A stretch of 11,331 bases of DNA from an uncultured bacterium (GTDB lineage Bacteria; Patescibacteriota; Saccharimonadia; Saccharimonadales; Saccharimonadaceae). Positions 1-5,509 of the stretch are shown piece by piece. The position numbers were made by a program, and so were the translations under genes. How positions within the stretch are numbered: position 1 is the stretch's first letter; each line of letters starts with the position of its first letter. Under the pieces are notes generated by a model. It was not told where the DNA came from. It worked only from the letters and a program-made list of their open reading frames with translations, and did no database searches. The stretch covers positions 1-11,331 of the forward strand of contig USNP01000009.1 in assembly GCA_900556165.1 (NCBI GenBank). Reading direction: 5' to 3'.

Positions 1-48
1 ATTGGTTAAAAAGGCAAAAAATGAATAAAATCTAATTTTAAATTCCAT
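1..48 (-). CDS. N-terminus of an unidentified protein, cut by window edge
   Basis: Read on the minus strand, an ATG at 48-46 is preceded by AGGAG (60-56) at a 7-base spacing, which is a strong ribosome binding site. Sixteen sense codons follow (MEFKIRFYSFFAFLTN) and the frame is still open at the left edge. The basic start followed by a run rich in Phe, Tyr and Leu could begin a signal peptide or membrane segment, but 16 residues are too few to assign a family. The gene diverges from the small zinc-ribbon gene at 278, and the two share the 49-277 intergenic region. Function unknown. The call rests on the ribosome binding site and the open frame alone. Confidence 0.6.
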   Translation of the reverse strand, partial: MEFKIRFYSFFAFLTN

Positions 49-114
49 AATATTTCTCCTAAGCTTTGCAGTATTCATACCTGATTTGGCAATTACTGAA
101 TTGTCTGTATCACG

Positions 115-150
115 ATTATAAACACTATCATACACAAAAACTAAAGTCAA
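115..150 (-). promoter_or_regulatory. Possible promoter for the leftward edge gene
   Basis: On the minus strand a TTGACT (150-145) is a good -35 box. At 17 bases lies TAGTGT (127-122), a weak -10, and slightly further a perfect TATAAT (120-115). The spacing to TATAAT is 24 bases, so it would have to work without this -35. The start site would lie about 55-70 bases upstream of the ATG at 48. Confidence 0.35.
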
Positions 151-175
151 TATATTTTTTAAAATAATAACACGC

Positions 176-204
176 TTGACTAAAACATAGAAATATAGTA
201 TAGT
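176..204 (+). promoter_or_regulatory. Sigma-70-type promoter of the small zinc-ribbon gene
   Basis: TTGACT (176-181), a 17-base spacer and TATAGT (199-204) give near-consensus -35 and -10 boxes at optimal spacing. The expected start is near 211, leaving a leader of about 65 bases before the ATG at 278. The -35 box is the mirror image of the TTGACT used on the other strand at 145-150. Confidence 0.7.
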
Positions 205-218
205 ATTTCTAGAAGCTT

Positions 219-259
219 AAATTTAAAAGTTGCGGAAACAGCTATAAGCTTTGAAATTT
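219..259 (+). promoter_or_regulatory. Foldable 5' leader of the zinc-ribbon gene, two alternative hairpins
   Basis: Bases 219-229 pair with 249-259 over 11 positions with one mismatch (225/253), forming a long stem that ends just before the ribosome binding site at 265-269. A second, exclusive hairpin pairs 228-232 with 239-243 around a 6-base loop. It shares bases 228-229 with the long stem. The arrangement suits a translational switch, but the leader matches no riboswitch class I recognise, and AT-rich stems can arise by chance. Confidence 0.35.
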
Positions 260-277
260 TCAAAAGGAGTGATTGCT

Positions 278-418
278 ATGGTATTTCCAAAACCTTATGT
301 AGAGGAAAAAGAATGCAAAAACTGCAATGGGACTGGCTGGTATAAACAACGAGGTTTTATAGGTTCAGGAACTTTCCCTTGCAATGTTTGTAATCAAACT
401 GGAAAAGTGCAAATATAG
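278..418 (+). CDS. 46-residue DnaJ-type zinc-ribbon protein
   Basis: This short gene has a good ribosome binding site (AGGAG at 265-269, 8 bases before ATG), a near-consensus promoter and its own downstream terminator. The 46-residue product carries two CxxC pairs: C13/C16 in a CKNCNGTG stretch and C35/C38 in CNVCNQTG. These match the CxxCxGxG-type repeats of the DnaJ zinc domain and of small stand-alone proteins with that fold, such as Bacillus anti-TRAP. One Zn(II) bound by four Cys is the expected structure. There is no signal peptide or membrane segment, so it should be cytosolic. Its partner, whether protein or RNA, is unknown. It is monocistronic and divergent from the leftward edge gene. 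I am confident the gene is real; a regulatory or chaperone-like role is inference. Confidence 0.75.
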   Translation: MVFPKPYVEEKECKNCNGTGWYKQRGFIGSGTFPCNVCNQTGKVQI

Positions 419-522
419 TAATAGTATGTTTGATTTCCATAAAAAATATTAAAGGTGGTGATTTAGGGCAAAATTTATCTGTAATCAAATAACCTCCAAT
501 AAAATCAATAATCAAGTATTTC

Positions 523-549
523 GAGCCGCCGCCCACGGCTCTTTTAATT
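523..549 (+). terminator. Intrinsic terminator of the zinc-ribbon transcript
   Basis: GAGCCG (523-528) pairs perfectly with CGGCTC (536-541) around a 7-base loop and is followed by TTTT and further T-rich sequence. The G+C-rich stem is conspicuous in AT-rich surroundings. It separates the zinc-ribbon unit from the ABC operon, 68 bases before the next ATG. Confidence 0.8.
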
Positions 550-561
550 TTCGAAAAATTA

Positions 562-570
562 TGTTAAAAT
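562..570 (+). promoter_or_regulatory. Probable extended -10 promoter of the ABC operon
   Basis: TGTTAAAAT (562-570) fits an extended -10 element (TGn plus TAAAAT). No good -35 box lies 17 bases upstream. The predicted start near 577 gives a leader of about 40 bases. A TGCTAAAAT element recurs before the genes at 4697 (minus strand) and 6299, which supports the call. Confidence 0.45.
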
Positions 571-616
571 ATATAAACCTGTTTAAAAACTATAAACTTA
601 CAAAAAGAAAGGAAAT

Positions 617-2488
617 ATGCTAAAATTTATTTTTAAATTTGCTAAAAAATATTGGCTGAGTTTGATTTTGATGCTTGCTTTTACGGTTCTTTCGGCGCAA
701 ATCAATCTTGAACTTCCGCAATATACTTCGAAAATTATCACTGAAGGCGTGGCGATGAAAAATATGGAAGAAATTTATTCGAATGGTTTTCATATGATCG
801 GGCTTTCACTTTTGAGTGGTGGTTTAATGTTGGCGGGAATTTTATTCGCGGCGCGTGCAGCCGGTGCAATGTCGCGTGATATTCGGCGAGAGACTTTCAA
901 AAAGATTGAGGATTTTTCAATGAACGAATTTGGAAAATTCTCGGTTTCAAGCCTCACAACACGAATTACAAATGATGCACGGCAATTTCAACAAACTTTT
1001 ACAATGATTATGCGAATGGGAATTTATGCCCCAATTGTTGGTGTTGGTGCAATTATTAACACTTTAGCAATTTCCAGCTCAATGAGCTGGATTATGGTTG
1101 TGACAATTTTTTCTATCATTGTCTTTACTACAATTATTGATGTTTTTGCTGTTCCTAAACTAAAGATTTTTCAAACAAAACTCGATAAATTAAATATGCA
1201 AACTCGCCAAACAATTACTGGTTTGCGTGTAATTAGAGCCTACAGAAAAGAGAAAGTCGAAGAAGAAAAATTTGACGAAATCAATAATGAAATGCTCAAA
1301 ATGAATGTCTTTTTTGAAAGGATTTTTGGTTTATTTTCACCATATATGACGATGGTTTCAGGGCTTGGGCTTGTGGCAATTGCTTGGATTGGTTCATATT
1401 TTGTAAAATCTGGCGAAATTTCAATCGGTAATGTAGCTTCCCTTACTCAATATCTTGCGCAAGTTACTTTTGCTTTCATTATGCTTTCGATGATTTTTAT
1501 GTCAGTTCCACGAATGAATGTCGCAATCAAGCGATTAAGCGAGATTCTTGACGAAGAAATTTCAGTTAAAGATAAAACAAAAACTCACAAAACACCAAAA
1601 ACTTTCGAACTCGCTTTCGAAAATGTTAGTTTTGCATATCCAGATTCGGAAGAGGCGGTTCTTGAAGATCTTAATTTTAGCGTAAAACAAGGTCAAACAA
1701 TTGCAGTAATTGGTGGGACTGGTTCAGGAAAATCCACGATCGCAAAATTAATTCCACGATTTTATGATGTTTCAAAAGGAAAAATCACGATTGGTGGTGT
1801 GGATATTCGCAATTTAAAACAAAGTGAACTTCACGACTTAATTGGATATGTCCCACAAAAAGCCAGCCTATTTTCGGGAAATATTCGCGAAAATATTAAT
1901 TACGGCTCTTCGAAAAATTTTAACGATGAAGAGATTATTGAAGCGCTGAAAATTGCGCAGGCTTGGGATTTTGTTCAAAAATTGCCAGAAGATTTAAATG
2001 AAAAAGTCTCACAAGGCGGAAAAAATTTCTCTGGTGGGCAAAAACAGCGACTTTCAATTGCACGAGCAATTGTTTCAAAGGCGCCAATTTTGATTTTTGA
2101 CGATAGTTTTTCGGCGCTTGATTATAAAACCGATTCCAAACTTCGAAACGAACTTGCACTAAAAACGAAATCGCAAACAAAATTTATTGTCGCACAACGC
2201 GTAACTTCAATTATGCAAGCTGACAAAATCATTGTTCTTGATGGTGGAAGAATTGCAGGAATTGGCGTTCATGGTGAACTTCTTCAAAATAATGAAATCT
2301 ATCGCGAAATCGCATCTTCGCAGCTTTCCGATGAAGAAATTACGACGCAAATTAAAGCTTTCAAAAAGCAAAAAACCGTTTCAAAAACTCAAAAAAATAC
2401 CAAAAAAGCGGTTTCGGTTTCGAAAAAAATAGCCAAGAAGAGTTTAAAAAAGGCAATTTCGAAAAAATCTAAGAAAGGAGAAAAATAA
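617..2488 (+). CDS. ABC exporter half-transporter, degenerate-site subunit
   Basis: This is a fused membrane and ATPase subunit of a type IV ABC exporter, 623 residues. Six hydrophobic helices lie near 12-29, 58-80, 133-153, 157-178, 243-263 and 281-298. The nucleotide-binding domain carries Walker A GGTGSGKST (366-374), Q-loop VPQ, an intact signature FSGGQ (471-475) and Walker B ILIFD (491-495). Two catalytic positions are altered: the glutamate after Walker B is D496, and the switch-loop histidine is Q527 (VAQR). The same D/Q pair marks the degenerate subunit of heterodimeric exporters such as TM287/288. With its partner starting at 2488 (1-base overlap, TAATG), it should export drugs, lipids or peptides; the substrate cannot be read from sequence. 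The start follows AAAGGA at 608-613. Residues 580-623 form an unusual tail with 19 lysines in 44 residues. Confidence 0.93.
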   Translation: MLKFIFKFAKKYWLSLILMLAFTVLSAQINLELPQYTSKIITEGVAMKNMEEIYSNGFHMIGLSLLSGGLMLAGILFAARAAGAMSRDIRRETFKKIEDFSMNEFGKFSVSSLTTRITNDARQFQQTFTMIMRMGIYAPIVGVGAIINTLAISSSMSWIMVVTIFSIIVFTTIIDVFAVPKLKIFQTKLDKLNMQTRQTITGLRVIRAYRKEKVEEEKFDEINNEMLKMNVFFERIFGLFSPYMTMVSGLGLVAIAWIGSYFVKSGEISIGNVASLTQYLAQVTFAFIMLSMIFMSVPRMNVAIKRLSEILDEEISVKDKTKTHKTPKTFELAFENVSFAYPDSEEAVLEDLNFSVKQGQTIAVIGGTGSGKSTIAKLIPRFYDVSKGKITIGGVDIRNLKQSELHDLIGYVPQKASLFSGNIRENINYGSSKNFNDEEIIEALKIAQAWDFVQKLPEDLNEKVSQGGKNFSGGQKQRLSIARAIVSKAPILIFDDSFSALDYKTDSKLRNELALKTKSQTKFIVAQRVTSIMQADKIIVLDGGRIAGIGVHGELLQNNEIYREIASSQLSDEEITTQIKAFKKQKTVSKTQKNTKKAVSVSKKIAKKSLKKAISKKSKKGEK

Positions 2489-4272
2489 TGGCGAAAAATC
2501 AAAAAAATAAACTTTCGCTAAAAATAATTTGGCGACTTTTACGATATTTTACACCATTTAAATTCCTGATTGTGTTTTTTGCAATTATGGTAATTTTGAG
2601 CTCAGTTTCAGCGATTACTGGGCCGCAAATTATTGGCGAAATGATTAATTTAATCACGAAAAATTTCGAAATTCAATCTGGCGTTATTCGATTTAACCCT
2701 GATTTTTCGAAAATCGCTGAACTTGGTTTTATCTTAATTGCGATTTATGTTGGCTCAGGAGTTTTTGGCTATGCGCAAAACTGGATTATGGGGCAAATGG
2801 TTCAAGAAATTGTTTTTAAATTGCGTGACGAATCTTCAAAGAAAATTGCGCGACTACCACTTTCGTATTTTGATAAGCATAAAACTGGTGATACTGTTTC
2901 GGTGATTACGAACGATATTGAAACTTTAAGCAGTAGTTTGAGCGAGAGTTTGAATCAGATTTCGCATTCTGTTGTGACGATTATTGGTGTGAGTATTATG
3001 ATGGTTTCGATCAGCTGGCAAATGAGTTTAATTGCGCTTGCAACCGGTATTATTTCGGTTGGGATTATTATGATGATTTCGAAATTCAGTCAGGTTTATT
3101 TTGCCGATCTTCAAAAAGTGACTTCAAATTTAACTGCTCACACTGAGGAGATGCTTTCATCTCATGAGATTGTTAAGGTTTATAATGGTGAAAAAGATTC
3201 GGTTAAAGATTTTGAAAAAATCAATGATAAAATGTATGTTTCATCTTGGAAGTCTCAATTTTTTGGCGGACTTCTTTACCCAATTATGGGATTTATCAAT
3301 AATCTTTCAACACTAACGGTTGTCGTTATTGGTAGTGTTCGTGCTACAAACGGCCAGATGACGATCGGTGAGATTACTGCTTTTATGCAATACATGAGCC
3401 GATTTACACAGCCAATTTCAAGCATTGCCAATGCAATGACGAGCATTCAAACTGTCTTTGCAGCGTGTGAGCGAGTTTTTAACTTTCTTGATGCTGAGGA
3501 TGAAACTTTCGTTGAGATTTCAAAAACTCTACCAAAAGAGATTGAAGGCGCGGTTGAATTTTCGAAAGTAAATTTTTCTTATAATAAAAATAAGCCGATT
3601 ATTACGAATTTCAGCACAAAGATTGCTCCGCATTCAAATGTTGCAATTGTTGGCCCAACTGGCGCTGGAAAAACTACACTCGTGAATCTTTTGATGCGAT
3701 TTTATGATATTGATAGTGGAAAAATCACGATTGATGGAATTGACACTTCAAAGATGTCGCGAAGTGATGTTCGCTCCCTTTTTGGAATGGTTCTTCAAGA
3801 TACGTGGCTTTTCAACGGGACGATTGCGGAAAACTTGGCTTATGGAAAACCTGAGGCTACTCGTGAAGAAATTATTAAAGCTGCCAAAGCTGCTCATGCG
3901 GACCACTTTATTCGAACTCTGCCTAAGGGTTATGATACGGTGATTTCTGAAGATATTGATAATATTTCGGCTGGCGAAAAACAGCTTCTTACGATTGCGC
4001 GTGCGATTTTAGCGGATTCGCCAATGTTAATTCTTGATGAGGCAACCAGCTCTGTCGATACGCGAACAGAAGCGGCAATTCAATCGGCGATGGATAATCT
4101 AACCCATGGTCGCACAAGCTTTGTTATCGCACATCGACTTTCAACGATTAGAAATGCCGATTTGATCCTTGTGATGGAGCACGGAAATATTGTTGAACAA
4201 GGTTCACACGTAGAGCTTTTGGCGCAAAATGGCGCATATGCTAAACTTTACAATTCGCAATTTGCGGAATAA
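2488..4272 (+). CDS. ABC exporter half-transporter, partner with the intact catalytic residues
   Basis: This is the second subunit of the exporter, 594 residues. Hydrophobic helices lie near 25-47, 78-100, 160-177, 180-198, 265-285 and 300-320. The ATPase domain has Walker A GPTGAGKTT (389-397), Q-loop VLQD, Walker B MLILD (513-517) with catalytic E518, and switch His H549 (IAHR). Its signature is altered to ISAGE (493-497) instead of LSGGQ. In the heterodimer this altered signature faces the degenerate Walker site of the first subunit, while the intact FSGGQ of the first subunit faces E518/H549 here. That leaves one competent and one impaired ATP site, as known for TM287/288-like exporters. 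Translation is coupled: AAAGGAG (2474-2480) lies inside the upstream gene and the start overlaps its stop. It is the last gene of the operon. Confidence 0.94.
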   Translation: MAKNQKNKLSLKIIWRLLRYFTPFKFLIVFFAIMVILSSVSAITGPQIIGEMINLITKNFEIQSGVIRFNPDFSKIAELGFILIAIYVGSGVFGYAQNWIMGQMVQEIVFKLRDESSKKIARLPLSYFDKHKTGDTVSVITNDIETLSSSLSESLNQISHSVVTIIGVSIMMVSISWQMSLIALATGIISVGIIMMISKFSQVYFADLQKVTSNLTAHTEEMLSSHEIVKVYNGEKDSVKDFEKINDKMYVSSWKSQFFGGLLYPIMGFINNLSTLTVVVIGSVRATNGQMTIGEITAFMQYMSRFTQPISSIANAMTSIQTVFAACERVFNFLDAEDETFVEISKTLPKEIEGAVEFSKVNFSYNKNKPIITNFSTKIAPHSNVAIVGPTGAGKTTLVNLLMRFYDIDSGKITIDGIDTSKMSRSDVRSLFGMVLQDTWLFNGTIAENLAYGKPEATREEIIKAAKAAHADHFIRTLPKGYDTVISEDIDNISAGEKQLLTIARAILADSPMLILDEATSSVDTRTEAAIQSAMDNLTHGRTSFVIAHRLSTIRNADLILVMEHGNIVEQGSHVELLAQNGAYAKLYNSQFAE

Positions 4273-4287
4273 AATTCGAAAAAGAAA

Positions 4288-4316
4288 AAGCCCGATTCTT
4301 TCGGGCTTATTTTTTT
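4288..4316. terminator. Bidirectional intrinsic terminator between convergent genes
   Basis: AAGCCCGA (4288-4295) pairs perfectly with TCGGGCTT (4301-4308) around a 5-base loop. On the plus strand ATTTTTTT follows, ending the ABC operon. On the minus strand the same hairpin is followed by TTTCTTTTTC, so it can also end the leftward gene whose stop codon lies at 4328-4326. Confidence 0.88.
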
Positions 4317-4325
4317 CAAGTCGGC

Positions 4326-4697
4326 TTAATATTTGTTCGAAAATTCTGCAATTATAGCAGATTTATTTGCGATTTGTGCGCCGTCGGTTCGCGAGATAGG
4401 ATCGCTACTATAAATTCCAGTCAAATAATTGAACTTATTCCCAAGATGGGGATGTTCTTTTTGACATTTCGCCCACCCTTCTTCAATCTTTCTGAAGAAT
4501 TTGCGCCCTTCTTTAATAAACAAATGAAAAACTTTCGCATAAGCCAAAAATTCGATCAAGTTTGCTATATCGTTTTCAGCATATGCTTTTTCGAGTTTTT
4601 CGCGAACTTCAGAATTTGAAAGTTTTGGACTAAGTGTTCCGCTTTCAAAATGCGGACGTGGTAATTTGTTTTTCAAGTTAATAACAGCTGCTGGCAT
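4326..4697 (-). CDS. Unrecognised 123-residue cytosolic protein
   Basis: I do not recognise this family. The start is set at the ATG at 4697-4695 because AGGAGG (4711-4706) lies 8 bases upstream. A longer frame to a TTG at 4793 would place coding sequence over the leader and begin at about the predicted transcription start. The 123-residue product has no signal peptide or membrane segment. It has a Pro-containing N-terminus (1-25), a probably helical charged core (about 28-82, rich in Glu, Lys, Phe and Ala) and a polar C-terminus, with a single Cys (C78). It is transcribed alone, away from tRNA-Trp and towards the ABC operon, with a strong promoter at 4802-4830. The ribosome binding site, promoter and shared terminator support a real gene; function unknown. 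Confidence 0.75.
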   Translation of the reverse strand: MPAAVINLKNKLPRPHFESGTLSPKLSNSEVREKLEKAYAENDIANLIEFLAYAKVFHLFIKEGRKFFRKIEEGWAKCQKEHPHLGNKFNYLTGIYSSDPISRTDGAQIANKSAIIAEFSNKY

Positions 4698-4756
4698 AAT
4701 TATGCCCTCCTTTATATAAAATAGAATTTTCAGCAAAAGCCAACTTTGTAAAATGC

Positions 4757-4790
4757 GAGCTAAAAGCTCATTTTTCAAAATCAGAGCTTT
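4757..4790 (-). promoter_or_regulatory. Leader hairpins upstream of the 123-residue protein
   Basis: In the roughly 100-base leader, AAAGCTC (4790-4784 on the minus strand) can pair perfectly with GAGCTTT (4769-4763). The second arm can instead fold with the next bases as GAGCT-ttt-AGCTC (4769-4757). The two hairpins exclude each other. No known leader class is recognised, so a regulatory role is only suggested. Confidence 0.3.
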
Positions 4791-4801
4791 CAACTGGTAT
4801 T

Positions 4802-4830
4802 ATTTTAGCATAAAAAGCATTTTTTGTCAA
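4802..4830 (-). promoter_or_regulatory. Strong sigma-70-type promoter with extended -10
   Basis: On the minus strand TTGACA (4830-4825) is a consensus -35 box. A 17-base spacer ending in TGC leads to TAAAAT (4807-4802), an extended -10. The predicted start is near 4795, giving a leader of about 97 bases before the ATG at 4697. Confidence 0.72.
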
Positions 4831-4858
4831 TACTTCGAAAAATAAATTAATAAAACTC

Positions 4859-4887
4859 TTCACTTTTTAAAGCTTTTATGATAATAT
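4859..4887 (+). promoter_or_regulatory. Possible tRNA-Trp promoter
   Basis: TTCACT (4859-4864) followed after 15-17 bases by the overlapping GATAAT/TAATAT (4880-4887) lies just upstream of the tRNA. The boxes are imperfect, but the position fits a start a few bases before the mature 5' end at 4896. Confidence 0.35.
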
Positions 4888-4895
4888 AGACTTAT

Positions 4896-4971
4896 ACGGG
4901 CATAGCTCAGTTGGTAGAGCACAGGTCTCCAAAACCTGGTGTCGGGAGTTCGAATCTCTCTGCCCGTGCCA
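4896..4971 (+). tRNA. tRNA-Trp (anticodon CCA), 3' CCA encoded
   Basis: A full cloverleaf can be drawn. The acceptor stem pairs ACGGGCA (4896-4902) with TGCCCGT (4961-4967). The D stem is GCTC/GAGC (4905-4908/4917-4920). The anticodon stem is CAGGT/ACCTG (4922-4926/4934-4938) with loop CTCCAAA, placing anticodon CCA at 4929-4931. The T stem is GGGAG/CTCTC (4944-4948/4956-4960, one G-T pair) with loop TTCGAAT. Discriminator G4968 matches bacterial tRNA-Trp, and CCA (4969-4971) is encoded. A CCA anticodon reads only UGG, which agrees with UGA being a stop here. Confidence 0.96.
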
Positions 4972-4984
4972 AATTTGCTTTTTT

Positions 4985-5005
4985 ACACCAGAAATGGTGT
5001 TTTTT
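4985..5005 (+). terminator. Intrinsic terminator of tRNA-Trp
   Basis: ACACCA (4985-4990), a GAAA tetraloop (4991-4994) and TGGTGT (4995-5000) form a perfect 6-base-pair hairpin followed by TTTTT. It begins 14 bases after the tRNA and argues that the ATG at 4994, which lies inside it, is not a translation start. Confidence 0.82.
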
Positions 5006-5015
5006 ATTTTTACGC

Positions 5016-5044
5016 TTGTTTTTTACTTCATCCTAGTGTATAGT
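5016..5044 (+). promoter_or_regulatory. Candidate promoter of the small membrane protein, leaderless type
   Basis: TTGTTT (5016-5021), a 17-base spacer and TATAGT (5039-5044) resemble the promoter at 176-204. The predicted start (about 5051) lies only some 3 bases before the ATG at 5054, so the mRNA would be almost leaderless. Confidence 0.45.
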
Positions 5045-5053
5045 GGTTATGTT

Positions 5054-5479
5054 ATGGATATTGGTATTTTTATTGTTACTGTTTTTTATAATCTTTTTTA
5101 TATTTTGATGTTTTTAGCGTATATGTTTGCTGTGTTACTATTTGCTTTTATGTTAGGTGGATTTCTTATTGCTATTTTAGGATACTTTAGGGTTAAGAGG
5201 CTTGAAAATCCTGAAATTTTACAAAATAAGATTAAAAGTCATCGGCATATTTTGAGTATTTTCACAGGAATATTTTTAACTATAATAATTGGTGCTGCTG
5301 TTTCTGTAATGAGGGGTGGAGATTTTGCTATGCTTTACATGCCGTTCGGTGGTCTTATCGCCACGCCTTTTGCGTATGTGATAATCTATAATTTATCGTT
5401 TATTATTTTTGCTAAGCTTAAAGATATTCGACTAAAACTCCAAGAATTAGAAATGTTGAAACGTAACAATAGATTTTGA
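5054..5479 (+). CDS. Small multi-pass membrane protein, unknown function
   Basis: The product of 141 residues has about four hydrophobic segments (near 4-24, 25-45, 66-86 and 98-120), a basic loop after the second (RVKRL) and a charged, probably helical C-terminus (KDIRLKLQELEMLKR). I recognise no family. The frame is open from 4994, but that ATG lies in the terminator hairpin of the tRNA. The ATG at 5054 is preferred because a candidate promoter at 5016-5044 would start transcription at about 5051; a GTG at 5036 is also possible. No Shine-Dalgarno sequence is visible. The gene ends with tandem stops TGA TAA. Arginine codons are mostly AGG, AGA or CGG, unlike the neighbours, and the otherwise common TTCGAAAA octamer is absent. 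The start is uncertain; the gene itself is probable. Confidence 0.7.
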   Translation: MDIGIFIVTVFYNLFYILMFLAYMFAVLLFAFMLGGFLIAILGYFRVKRLENPEILQNKIKSHRHILSIFTGIFLTIIIGAAVSVMRGGDFAMLYMPFGGLIATPFAYVIIYNLSFIIFAKLKDIRLKLQELEMLKRNNRF

Positions 5480-5503
5480 TAACTCTTTTAAGGGTGCTAT
5501 AAT
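5476..5503 (+). promoter_or_regulatory. Extended -10 promoter abutting the YgjP start codon
   Basis: TTGATA (5476-5481), a 16-base spacer and TGC-TATAAT (5495-5503) form a strong extended -10 promoter. Counting seven bases from the -10 box puts +1 at about 5510, exactly the A of the ATG. No ribosome binding site fits between. The -35 box overlaps the stop codon of the preceding gene. Confidence 0.65.
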
Positions 5504-5509
5504 ATTTTT

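Noticed and set aside
426..452. Eight-codon open frame after the zinc-ribbon gene
   Set aside because: Too short and without a ribosome binding site.
617..4272. Bacteriocin or lantibiotic export cluster
   Set aside because: The ABC subunits lack an N-terminal C39 peptidase domain, and no precursor peptide or modification gene lies nearby.
4698..4793. Longer N-terminus (TTG start) for the minus-strand 123-residue protein
   Set aside because: The TTG lies about at the predicted transcription start without a ribosome binding site, while the ATG at 4697 has AGGAGG at 8 bases.
278..4971. A functional link between the anti-TRAP-like zinc protein and the tRNA-Trp gene in the same window
   Set aside because: The genes are about 4.5 kb apart in separate transcripts, no trp genes or TRAP are present, and the similarity is limited to the Cys pattern.
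4994..5053. Upstream ATG and 20 extra codons for the small membrane protein
   Set aside because: The ATG falls in the loop and stem of the tRNA-Trp terminator, has no ribosome binding site, and lies before the only plausible promoter.
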